From the NCBI GenBank assembly GCA_019694835.1, contig JAIBBE010000137.1, forward strand, positions 1-5,863: a stretch of 5,863 bases of DNA, in the 5' to 3' direction. Position numbers and translations under genes: made by a program. Below the pieces are notes generated by a model, which was not told where the DNA came from, made no database searches, and was given only the letters and a program-made list of their open reading frames with translations. Source of the stretch: Fimbriimonadaceae bacterium. Its GTDB lineage: Bacteria > Armatimonadota > Fimbriimonadia > Fimbriimonadales > Fimbriimonadaceae. Within the stretch, counting starts at the first letter, position 1. Every line of letters starts with the position of its first letter. Below are positions 1 through 5,774 of the stretch, piece by piece.

Positions 1-2
1 AG

Positions 3-470
3 GACGCGAGGGCCGATGCCGCGGTGCTCGTGACGACCGCGATGCCGAAGGACATGCGCGAGCCCTTCGCCCTGTACAACGGCATCTGGGTCGTGCGGCC
101 CGACGCCATGCGCCCCCTGGGCGAGACGCTGCGCGTACTGCTGATTGAGATGCACAAGCTCAAGGCGTCGAACGAAGGCCGCCAGGAGAAGATGGCGCTG
201 CTCTACGACTACCTGTCGTCGCCGCAATTCGCGCAGAAGATGCGCACCGTTGTCGAGAGCTTCGCGGCGATGAGGAAGGACCTCGATGCCGAGAAGGCCG
301 CGATGCAGCGCATCTGGAAGAAGCGCGAGACGCAGATCGAGCGCGTCACGCTCAACATGATGGGCATGTGCGGCGAACTGCAGGCCATCGCCCAGAACGC
401 GCTGCCGGCGCTCGACGACATCGGCCTGCTTCCGGCCTTCGATGACGAACTCGTTCCCGAACTGGAGTAA
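3..470 (+). CDS. DUF2130 family protein, C-terminal part (5' end outside window)
   Basis: The reading frame is open to the left edge, so this is the C-terminal ~155 residues of a longer protein; DUF2130 proteins are usually about 400 residues or more. I recognise the family from the order of its conserved parts: a beta-strand/turn with VLVTTAMPKDM, then NGIWVV (about residues 27-32 of the fragment), a helix with LRVLLIEMHKL, LYDYLSSPQFAQKM, and a basic/acidic coiled-coil stretch with KDLDAEKAAMQRIWKKRETQIERV (split here as KDLDAEKAAMQ and RIWKKRETQIERV). The end is acidic (DDELVPELE). The family has no established biochemical role that I can state. Codons are strongly G/C at the third position, unlike mcrBC downstream. 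The stop lies 4 bases before the next ATG, so the following gene was probably co-transcribed. The internal GTG at 24 is not a credible start, because the conserved core begins upstream of it. Confidence 0.85.
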   Translation, partial: DARADAAVLVTTAMPKDMREPFALYNGIWVVRPDAMRPLGETLRVLLIEMHKLKASNEGRQEKMALLYDYLSSPQFAQKMRTVVESFAAMRKDLDAEKAAMQRIWKKRETQIERVTLNMMGMCGELQAIAQNALPALDDIGLLPAFDDELVPELE

Positions 471-474
471 CCGT

Positions 475-693
475 ATGCCGGCCTCGCTCGATGGACAACT
501 GATCGTCGCCATTTCGTCGCGTGCGCTTTTCGACTTCGAGGCCGAGAACCGCGTCTTCGACGAGCGCGACGACCGCGACTATATGCGCCTGCAGCTCGAG
601 AAGACCGACGAGCCTGTCGCGCCCGCATCGGCCCGTTCGATCCCCGATTCACGCTGTCGTCGCAAGAAGCGGAGCCACTGGCTCACGCCATGA
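475..693 (+). pseudogene. 5'-nucleotidase (PF06189-like) N-terminal remnant
   Basis: The ATG at 475 follows GGAG (464-467) at 7 bases and starts 4 bases after the DUF2130 stop, a normal operon spacing. The first ~48 residues match my memory of the cytosolic 5'-nucleotidase family: DGQLIVAISSRALFDFE, then ENRVF and YMRLQLEKTDEP. Intact members are about 300 residues and continue with a PGVAF-type segment and the rest of the HAD-like hydrolase fold. Here the similarity stops after about base 620 and the frame runs through arginine/serine-rich unlikely sequence to a TGA at 691, giving 72 residues. No other frame downstream restores the family sequence, so the gene is cut off by deletion or rearrangement, not by a simple frameshift. 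It would once have dephosphorylated nucleoside monophosphates; this piece lacks the catalytic core. Family call is from recalled consensus, not from a search. Confidence 0.7.
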
Positions 694-733
694 GCGTCTG
701 CCGGCGCACCATTCGTCTCAAGCATATGTGCGC

Positions 734-739
734 AGGAGG
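734..739 (+). promoter_or_regulatory. Strong Shine-Dalgarno, AGGAGG
   Basis: A full AGGAGG sits 5 bases before the ATG at 745. It is the best ribosome binding site in the window and is the main reason to accept the small ORF 745-936 as a real gene or a recently real one. Confidence 0.6.
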
Positions 740-744
740 CGAAC

Positions 745-936
745 ATGACACCGAAATACAAACTCGGCCTGCACGGCCGACTGCTGGGTGGTAGTCTCAA
801 CGGGCGAGCCAATCCGGGGTCGCTTGCGACAAACGAGCGGGTTGCCGACCCCGATGGACGCTACCGGGATCTCGACGTGCCTACGTATCTGCGACGCCGG
901 CTCGCCATCCCCGGCCTGCGCCGAGGGGAAGCGTGA
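745..936 (+). CDS. Small 63-residue protein of unknown function with FtsZ-tail-like end
   Basis: I do not recognise this gene. It has a perfect AGGAGG 5 bases before the ATG, and its TGA overlaps the next possible start (TGATG, 934-938), which suggests translational coupling. The product is basic and glycine/arginine rich with no membrane segment. The region DLDVPTYLRRR (about residues 43-53) resembles the conserved C-terminal peptide of FtsZ (consensus roughly D-x-P-x-F-L-R), the part that binds ZipA, FtsA and MinC. Here it is followed by about ten more residues, and no tubulin-like domain precedes it. It could be a peptide that mimics the FtsZ tail, the end of a decayed gene, or chance. It lies among gene fragments, so it may itself be a remnant. 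Confidence 0.4.
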   Translation: MTPKYKLGLHGRLLGGSLNGRANPGSLATNERVADPDGRYRDLDVPTYLRRRLAIPGLRRGEA

Positions 937-1243
937 TGGCGACGAACCTAGCCTTGACCGCGCACGCCGGCAAACCCATCGCGGGGCGTGCATCTACTAC
1001 CTCGACAAGCGCGGGCGGCGGCGTCTCGAAAGCGAGTGTGGTGCTGACAGTGCACGCAAGGTGGATTCGTTGGACGGGATCTACGCCGTGGTCAGCGCCG
1101 ACGGCGCGGTCGTGACCGTCGGCCACCGCAGGCGACGCATCTTCCATGACCGCAAGCGCAGCGCCTACCTTGGCGGGCCCCATGACAACTTGCGTATTGA
1201 ACGCGATTGGAATGTGCCAGAATCTTCCCGACATCGGGTATAG
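936..1243 (+). pseudogene. Frameshifted small gene of unknown function
   Basis: An ATG at 936 overlaps the previous stop (TGATG) and is preceded by GAGGGGAA (923-930), so translation should begin MATNLA. That frame soon turns into serine/threonine/alanine-rich sequence and stops at 1115. From about base 956 another frame gives protein-like sequence to the TAG at 1241: DRARRQTHRGACIYYLDKRG, then RRRLE, then DSLDGIYAVVSADGAVVTVGHR and a basic tail (segment split: DSLDGIYAVVS / ADGAVVTVGHRRRRIF). Loss of one base around 945-956 would explain the switch (MATNL-SLDRARR). The beta-rich end finishing in VVTVGHR is reminiscent of small DUF4258/RelE-like toxin-fold proteins, but I cannot assign it. 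No good start exists in the second frame just upstream of 956, which supports a frameshift over an independent gene. Confidence 0.45.
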
Positions 1244-1264
1244 CCAACGAAGCGAGCCCGTGAC

Positions 1265-1394
1265 ATGCAGAAACAGAACGGCCAGCTGGTTTCTTTCCGC
1301 ATCGGACCTGGTGAATTTCCTTGAGTGCGGGCATCTGACCTCGCTCGACCTGATTGACCTGGACACGCCGCTGCCGCGCGCCCAGGACGTTTAG
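1265..1394 (+). pseudogene. TM0106-family RecB-like nuclease, frameshifted N-terminal remnant
   Basis: The ATG at 1265 begins MQKQNGQLV; one base later in frame (from 1293) the sequence continues LSASDLVNFLECGHLTSLDL and then IDLDTPLPRAQD before a TAG at 1392. Removing one T from the T-rich run 1290-1297 joins the two parts into a smooth N-terminus. SA(S/T)DLVNFLEC-HLT-LDL is the opening of the TM0106 family of RecB-like (PD-(D/E)XK) nucleases, often fused to a helicase and RNase H-like domain. Those proteins run to several hundred or over a thousand residues. Only about 42 codons remain, so the gene is both frameshifted and cut off near base 1388. The rest is not found elsewhere in the window. 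The family call is by recalled consensus. The gene is certainly non-functional. Confidence 0.65.
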
Positions 1395-1481
1395 CGTGTC
1401 GACGGTGATGCCTTTGCGCATGGGATGTCGGCGGTGGAAATTGAAGACGCTCGCCTACAGGCGGATCCAGGAAAGCGTCGG

Positions 1482-1510
1482 GTGAGACATGGCGGCCGAA
1501 ATCCCATAAT
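1482..1510 (+). promoter_or_regulatory. Candidate sigma-70 promoter for the 1534 gene, with small palindrome
   Basis: GTGAGA (1482-1487), 17 bases, then CATAAT (1505-1510, five of six matches to TATAAT) would start RNA near 1517, some 17 bases before the ATG at 1534. The -10 lies in the 11-bp palindrome CCCATAATGGG (1503-1513), a possible repressor site. The -35 is only fair. Confidence 0.3.
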
Positions 1511-1533
1511 GGGTTTGTGTGGGGGCCAAGACG

Positions 1534-1947
1534 ATGACGCAATCCGCGTGCTGGATCGAGTTCAACAGCGATCGATCACTGAAGCGAAAGGTCGAGGAGG
1601 GATGGTTCACCGACGACAAGGGTGGAGATACGCTTCCCATTCGCTCTCTGCCCGCTGCGCCGAACAGTCACTACTGGACAGGTGTGCTGACGCAGTGGTG
1701 CAGTAGTGCCGGCGTAAAGCTCGTTCGCCGCAACGAGTTTGCGGTGGTCGCGCGCGTCAAGAAGGCCCAAATCGAGGACTTCATACGGTTCGTGTATGAC
1801 GGAAGTCCGATGTATTCGGATCCGAAGTCGATGCTGATGTGGAAGGGGCGCGCCTACCTCGCGAATCATCTCATCAATTTGCGCGCTTTTGTCGCGCAGG
1901 AACTGAACCCTCGCCTTTGGTACGAGCTGGTCGCGGATGAGTATTGA
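1534..1947 (+). CDS. Conserved-looking hypothetical protein, 137 residues
   Basis: I do not recognise a characterised family. The ATG at 1534 (MTQSACWIEFN) is preferred over the in-frame GTG at 1519, because GGGGGCC at 1521-1527 then lies upstream as a weak ribosome binding site and the GTG would add only five residues. The product is soluble, with no signal peptide or membrane helix, and rich in tryptophan and tyrosine: WIEF (12-15 by the longer start, 7-10 by this one), EGWFTDD, HYWTGVLTQWC, YDGSPMY, MWKGRAY, NPRLWYEL. It looks alpha/beta with a helical C-terminal half and ends DEY. The frame is intact and codon use is typical of a real gene, intermediate between the GC-rich left side and mcrBC. 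It stands alone, 257 bases before mcrB and on the same strand, with its own possible promoter. It may be cargo of the same island; a functional link to McrBC is not shown by the sequence. Confidence 0.75.
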   Translation: MTQSACWIEFNSDRSLKRKVEEGWFTDDKGGDTLPIRSLPAAPNSHYWTGVLTQWCSSAGVKLVRRNEFAVVARVKKAQIEDFIRFVYDGSPMYSDPKSMLMWKGRAYLANHLINLRAFVAQELNPRLWYELVADEY

Positions 1948-2204
1948 ACTCGGCTCGCGCACGCAGACCTGACCGAGGGCTGGCAGCTTGGCGAGTGCGG
2001 CGCGTTTGTCGTAGATCGTGTTCTGCCACGGTTCAGCGCACGCCCGAGGCGGGCATGAAATCGTGTATAGCAGAACGCTGAGGGGCGTATGCGCCTCGAT
2101 TCATCATTGCTACTATGATGCTGGACACTTGACGCGATGCTTATCGCCTGCGCCGCACGGGGGGAATTGTCGAGTGATCAGCTTTCAAGTTCTCGGGATA
2201 CACC
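1948..2204. other. Intergenic stretch before mcrB with operator-like repeats
   Basis: No convincing plus-strand gene lies here. It holds an imperfect 18-bp palindrome (2080-2097, GAGGGGCGTATGCGCCTC, one central mismatch and a wobble) and, 5 bases on, the perfect pair CATCAT-N7-ATGATG (2102-2120). Together they look like regulatory sites for mcrBC. The minus strand is open from about 2070 into the complement of the previous gene, with some protein-like sequence (WQNTIYDKRAALAKL), but it has no start, family or end that I can defend. Confidence 0.4.
2102..2120 (+). promoter_or_regulatory. Candidate mcrB promoter -10 inside an inverted repeat
   Basis: TATGAT (2114-2119) is a five-of-six match to a -10 box and overlaps the right arm of CATCAT-N7-ATGATG. 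No clear -35 is found 16-18 bases upstream, so an activator or weak basal expression would be needed. A repressor on the repeat would cover the -10. RNA would start near 2126, about 80 bases before the mcrB ATG. Confidence 0.25.
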
Positions 2205-4340
2205 ATGGTTGCTCTAAATGACTATCTAACACGATTGAAATCGCTGTTCCCTGAGTTTCACGACTTTGGGGATGGGGATGGAGAACTTGCAAGAGCAGAA
2301 CGTGATTACAAAGTCGAACTGGTCACCAAATTCCAGGAATCTCTGGCTGCGAGCCTCCAGCAGCTTCCAGACGACATCGTTGTCCGCGGCGATATCGGGA
2401 AGCGACTGGTGGCTCTTCTGACAGAAAAGCAAGAGACAACTGACAAGCCACAGAATCTCGTGGGTTGGCGTTACTGGGCGCCTCTGGCGAAACTCACGAA
2501 CGCCGGTCTGTCTCAGTTTGCCGCCGAGGTTGCCGCCCTCCAATATGGTGACGCTCCACAAGCTGAGAGAATTGATAGGTTCGTCGCGAGTCTTAAGGCT
2601 CTATCAGGGAAGGCTGCGGGAACCAGCTTTCCAGCACAGTCTAGAAGCGTAACTTCATTCTTCTTGATGCTTGGTGATCCAAGCAAACACGTCATTATCA
2701 AGACTCAGGAGTTCAATCGGGCACTGAAGTCGTTCGGCTACCAGTCCATGCCGAACAGGCAGTTGACTGGGTCAGATTACGAGCAGATCCAGCATTTCCT
2801 GTCCCAAGTCAGAGACGAACTTCACGTCGCAGGTCTACACCCGAGAGATCTAATTGATGTGCAAACTCTAATATGGGTCGGTGACCCTAAAGCCTACGCG
2901 GATAAGGAGGTCAATTACTGGTTGCTTGGAGCTATGTGGGACGAAACCGATATGACCGGCACGTTCGTCTCAGAGGGACGTTGGGAAAACGGATATGACG
3001 AAAAGTGGTTTGAACGGGTCAGAGCTGTCAAGGTTGGGGATCGAGTAGCAATAAAGGCCGTCTACACGCGCAAGTTAGGACTGCCATTCAATAATTTTGG
3101 CAAGACCGTCTCTTGCATGGACGTGAAGATTATCGGGGTTGTAACCGCGAACCCGGGAGACGGCAAAAATCTGACGGTTGATTGGGATAGTTCATTTCAG
3201 CCGAAGACCATCTATCTCTTTACTTATCGCACTACGATCGACCGCATTGACCACAAGAAGTATCCCGACGTCGTCCGATGGATATTCGAGGATGTCGAGC
3301 AACCAAAGGATGAACTCGAGAAGCATTATGCCGAAGAGGACCCGTCGGCCAACCTCGAGCAATTGTCCTCCGAAGCGATCCAGCCAGCCGCACTTCAGAT
3401 CGCACCGGCAAATGGACAACTCGCTTCTAAAGCTCCCGAGAACAAGATTTTCTACGGTCCTCCCGGATGCGGGAAAACCTACTCGGTTCTGAAGGAGCTA
3501 TTGCCGCCCTATGGTCCCAATGTCGAGATCGTTACGTTCCACCCCTCGATGAGCTATGAGGAATTCATAGAGGGATTACGCCCTGAGCCCGAGTCAGATG
3601 GAACGATCAAGTATCGAGTCGTGCCGGGCATCTTCCGTCAAATTTGTGTCAGGGCTAGGGAAAATCCGGGCAAGCAGTTTGCGCTAATGATCGACGAAAT
3701 AAACCGGGCCAACGTTTCAAAGGTCTTTGGCGAGCTGATGACTCTTCTGGAAACAGATAAGCGTTGCAGTGCGGAGGGCGAAGGACCAAAGGTGCGACTT
3801 ACGTACTCGAAGGAAGTGTTTGGGGTTCCTGCCAATCTCGATGTCTTCGGGACAATGAACAGTGCCGATCGGTCGATCGCATTGCTTGACACAGCCCTTC
3901 GTCGCAGATTTAGATTCGAGGAGGTTTCGCCGGATTCATCAGTGTTGGATACATCCGTCGAGGGAATCCAACTCGGAACACTTCTGGATACGCTCAATCA
4001 AAGAATTGAGTACCTCTTGGATCGAGACCACAGACTGGGCCATGCTTACCTGATGAAGAAAGGTAAGCCGATAGCGACTCTCGAGGAATTACAGGATGTG
4101 TTTCGAGAGCAAGTCATACCGTTGTTGATTGAGTACTTCCATGATGACTGGCAGCGAATTGCGCTGGTTCTAATTAACCGCAAGACCGGCTCGAGCGATT
4201 TCGTACGACCCAAGCCGCTCAAGGTGGAAAACCTGTTCGGCAAGGCGAGCGGAGAAACCTCAGCGTACGAAGATGCTTCTGCGTATGAGTTAGTTACCGA
4301 CGACTTCACAGTTGAGATGTTTCTTGGCCTATGCCAGTAG
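2205..4340 (+). CDS. mcrB: McrB-type GTPase/DNA reader subunit of a type IV restriction system
   Basis: This 711-residue protein is the motor and target-recognition subunit that pairs with McrC. Residues 1-230 are a largely helical region with NLVGWRYW (about 84-91) and DLIDVQTLIWVGDP (about 215-228), of unknown function. Residues about 237-355 form an EVE/PUA-like domain: NYWLLGAMWDE, WENGYD, VKVGDRVAIKA, then IIGVVTANPGDG and LTVDW; such domains bind flipped modified bases. The AAA+ core has Walker A GPPGCGKT (418-425), the McrB signature FHPSMSYEEFIEGLRP (from 445), Walker B MIDEINRA (495-502) and MNSADRS (551-557). N552/D555 correspond to the NTxD guanine-specificity motif of E. coli McrB, so GTP is the likely fuel. 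ALRRRF (564-569), DHRLGHAY (608-615) and DDW (647-649) complete the family pattern. A stop at 2175 leaves the ATG at 2205 as the only start; its ribosome site is weak. The usual E. coli N-terminal domain is replaced here. Confidence 0.93.
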   Translation: MVALNDYLTRLKSLFPEFHDFGDGDGELARAERDYKVELVTKFQESLAASLQQLPDDIVVRGDIGKRLVALLTEKQETTDKPQNLVGWRYWAPLAKLTNAGLSQFAAEVAALQYGDAPQAERIDRFVASLKALSGKAAGTSFPAQSRSVTSFFLMLGDPSKHVIIKTQEFNRALKSFGYQSMPNRQLTGSDYEQIQHFLSQVRDELHVAGLHPRDLIDVQTLIWVGDPKAYADKEVNYWLLGAMWDETDMTGTFVSEGRWENGYDEKWFERVRAVKVGDRVAIKAVYTRKLGLPFNNFGKTVSCMDVKIIGVVTANPGDGKNLTVDWDSSFQPKTIYLFTYRTTIDRIDHKKYPDVVRWIFEDVEQPKDELEKHYAEEDPSANLEQLSSEAIQPAALQIAPANGQLASKAPENKIFYGPPGCGKTYSVLKELLPPYGPNVEIVTFHPSMSYEEFIEGLRPEPESDGTIKYRVVPGIFRQICVRARENPGKQFALMIDEINRANVSKVFGELMTLLETDKRCSAEGEGPKVRLTYSKEVFGVPANLDVFGTMNSADRSIALLDTALRRRFRFEEVSPDSSVLDTSVEGIQLGTLLDTLNQRIEYLLDRDHRLGHAYLMKKGKPIATLEELQDVFREQVIPLLIEYFHDDWQRIALVLINRKTGSSDFVRPKPLKVENLFGKASGETSAYEDASAYELVTDDFTVEMFLGLCQ

Positions 4341-5593
4341 GCCACACGCTGACCGCAGTCGAACATCAAACTCTCCACGTCGGTGAGAAGCTTCCCCATG
4401 ACGCGTATGAGGCATTTAAGGGACGCGTCGATGACTTGCGTCGCACTGCTGCGGGTGCCTTGGAACTCGTGCATGGGGGCATTAGGACGGGCTCCTTTTG
4501 TGGGGTCTTGACGGCAGGAAAATGGTCTTTGGAAATACTGCCAAAGATCGACTCCGGGCAGGATCCACTGAAAAACAGGGGGCTGCTGTTGCGGATGCTC
4601 GGAACTTGCTTTGATCTTCCAATTTGGGTTGATCGGACGGCCGGTACCGACCTTGGCGCAGGATTATTGCCGGTTCTAATTCGCGCATTCCTTCGGGCGG
4701 TCTCTGAGCAGTCTCGCATGGGGCTTCTCTCCCGATACGAGGCAAGAAGCGATGTTCAACCGTTCCTAAGAGGGCAGTTAGACGTTCGCGAGCATATGAA
4801 GCGTAGTGCCTCGGGCCCTACGCTCATCCCATGTATTTTTGATGACCTCACCGTCGACAATGCATACAACCAAGCACTGAAATATGCATTAAAGCTATCC
4901 GCTGACGCTGCAACAAACCCTGCTTCCCTGTTGCGGAAAGCAATACACAGGCTGCTTTCCGTGTTCGACGACGTCGACAATGTGCCTATGTCCTCGGCAC
5001 AAATCAGCGCACTACCCGTTGATAGACTTACCGCGCGATACAGGGAGGCCCTAAGGTATGCCGAATGGTTGGTTGGGGCCGTTCATCCTGATATCCGGAA
5101 TGGAGAAGAGAAAGGGATCGCTTTTCTCTTCGACATGAATGTCTTGTTCGAGAGATATGTTAGCAAGATCTTGGGTGTCGTCCTCAAGCACAAGTATTCG
5201 GAAGCTGGACTCCAATTAAGGGCGCAGAGTGGAGGCCATCAGTTACTTGCTGCAGATCCGACTTCTTCGACATCTGGCCTGTGGATTCGCCCTGACATTC
5301 AAATCGTGAAGTCAGGCGTCGTCCAAGCTGTTCTCGACACCAAGTGGAAAGTCTTTGCCGGGAAGGGACCGAGTACGGATGACGCCTACCAAATGCTTGC
5401 TTATGGATACGGATTGGGATGTGACAACCTCGAACTCATATACCCATCGCTTGAAGAAGAGGAGCACAAGCTCAATGGCCGCAACTACAGATATTGTTCG
5501 AAGATGCACAAACACTTAGACCTTCGGCTTTGTCTGTTCAATTTGAATGATCCCACCAAGTCGGCGGAGGATATCTTGTCGAGGTTCGTCTAA
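4331..5593 (+). CDS. mcrC: McrC-type nuclease subunit of a type IV restriction system
   Basis: The 420-residue product is the endonuclease partner that joins GTP-bound McrB rings, stimulates their hydrolysis and cuts DNA. The N-terminal domain shows GVLTAGKWSLEILPKI (58-73), the family hallmark, followed by GLLSRYEAR and RGQLDV (147-152) and DDLTVDNAYNQALKYAL (171-187). The C-terminal domain is a PD-(D/E)XK nuclease: FDMNVLFERYV with Glu274, RPDI with Asp322, and LDTKW with Asp336 and Lys338. These match the D...DxK triad used by E. coli McrC, so it should be active. The ATG at 4331 overlaps the last codons and stop of mcrB by 10 bases, the usual coupling that sets subunit ratio. Length and motif order are normal for the family. 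The stop at 5591-5593 lies in the loop of a small inverted repeat. Confidence 0.93.
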   Translation: MPVGHTLTAVEHQTLHVGEKLPHDAYEAFKGRVDDLRRTAAGALELVHGGIRTGSFCGVLTAGKWSLEILPKIDSGQDPLKNRGLLLRMLGTCFDLPIWVDRTAGTDLGAGLLPVLIRAFLRAVSEQSRMGLLSRYEARSDVQPFLRGQLDVREHMKRSASGPTLIPCIFDDLTVDNAYNQALKYALKLSADAATNPASLLRKAIHRLLSVFDDVDNVPMSSAQISALPVDRLTARYREALRYAEWLVGAVHPDIRNGEEKGIAFLFDMNVLFERYVSKILGVVLKHKYSEAGLQLRAQSGGHQLLAADPTSSTSGLWIRPDIQIVKSGVVQAVLDTKWKVFAGKGPSTDDAYQMLAYGYGLGCDNLELIYPSLEEEEHKLNGRNYRYCSKMHKHLDLRLCLFNLNDPTKSAEDILSRFV

Positions 5594-5629
5594 GTGAACC
5601 TGCCGGATCGCTGACATAGACCGGGTTCA
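5582..5629. repeat. Overlapping alternative hairpins at the mcrC 3' end
   Basis: AGGTTC (5582-5587) pairs with GAACCT (5596-5601) across an 8-base loop holding the mcrC stop codon. The same TGAACC (5595-5600) can pair instead with GGTTCA (5624-5629), with the adjacent CGG/CCG extending that stem. The two structures are mutually exclusive. No T-run follows, so it is not a standard intrinsic terminator, though it could slow polymerase or protect the mRNA end. Confidence 0.4.
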
Positions 5630-5633
5630 TCCC

Positions 5634-5648
5634 CGCTATCGAATAGCG
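5634..5648. repeat. Short perfect hairpin CGCTAT-CGA-ATAGCG
   Basis: A perfect 6-bp inverted repeat with a 3-base loop ends exactly on the first base of the larger inverted repeat at 5648. It has no T-run after it. Confidence 0.5.
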
Positions 5649-5706
5649 TTTATCCGCCGCACCGGCGGAGGTCGATGAGAGCACGGCGTCATGGCGGCGG
5701 ATAAAC
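5648..5706. repeat. Perfect 13-bp inverted repeat with nested hairpin
   Basis: GTTTATCCGCCGC (5648-5660) and its exact reverse complement GCGGCGGATAAAC (5694-5706) are separated by 33 bases. The left arm can also fold alone as CCGCCG-CAC-CGGCGG (5654-5668), giving two competing structures. A 13-bp perfect pair this close is unlikely by chance even in GC-rich DNA. It may be a site-specific recombination site, an element end, or part of a structured RNA. It is not a standard terminator. Its position just after mcrC suggests the cassette boundary. Confidence 0.6.
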
Positions 5707-5746
5707 CTCGTTGGACTGGACCGCCGCGAAGGCGTTGGCTATGGGG

Positions 5747-5774
5747 ATTGTAAGGCGGCGCCGGTCGAAGTCAA
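5747..5774 (-). promoter_or_regulatory. Near-consensus sigma-70 promoter pointing left
   Basis: On the minus strand TTGACT (5774-5769), a 16-base spacer and TACAAT (5752-5747) form one of the best promoter matches in the window (five of six at each box). RNA would start near 5740 and run left through three inverted repeats towards and antisense to the end of mcrC. No gene long enough to be its target is seen on that strand before mcrC. Confidence 0.45.

Noticed and set aside
209..652. Long minus-strand open frame opposite the DUF2130 and 5'-nucleotidase pieces
   Set aside because: The translation is arginine/serine rich and low in complexity, as expected for the complement of a GC-rich gene; the plus strand has recognisable family sequence.
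881..1542. Several overlapping minus-strand open frames
   Set aside because: None has a ribosome site or recognisable protein sequence, and they lie opposite plus-strand fragments with family-like sequence.
1948..2070. Minus-strand protein-like piece containing WQNTIYDKRAALAKL
   Set aside because: It looks somewhat like coding sequence, but I could not place it in a family or find a start or end, and it continues opposite the intact 1534 gene.
2018..2221. 67-residue plus-strand frame running into the mcrB start
   Set aside because: The translation is His/Cys rich with no likely fold, has no ribosome site and overlaps the operator-like repeats.
2919..3440. Internal start giving a short McrB form, as in E. 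coli
   Set aside because: The in-frame ATG codons near the domain boundary lack a properly spaced ribosome site, and none lies close to the start of the AAA+ core.
5582..5668. Intrinsic terminator after mcrC
   Set aside because: Several stems exist but none is followed by a T-run on either strand.
5582..5706. Integron attC site after mcrC
   Set aside because: The repeat arms do not fit the RYYYAAC / GTTRRRY core boxes in the right orientation, and no integron integrase or cassette array is seen.
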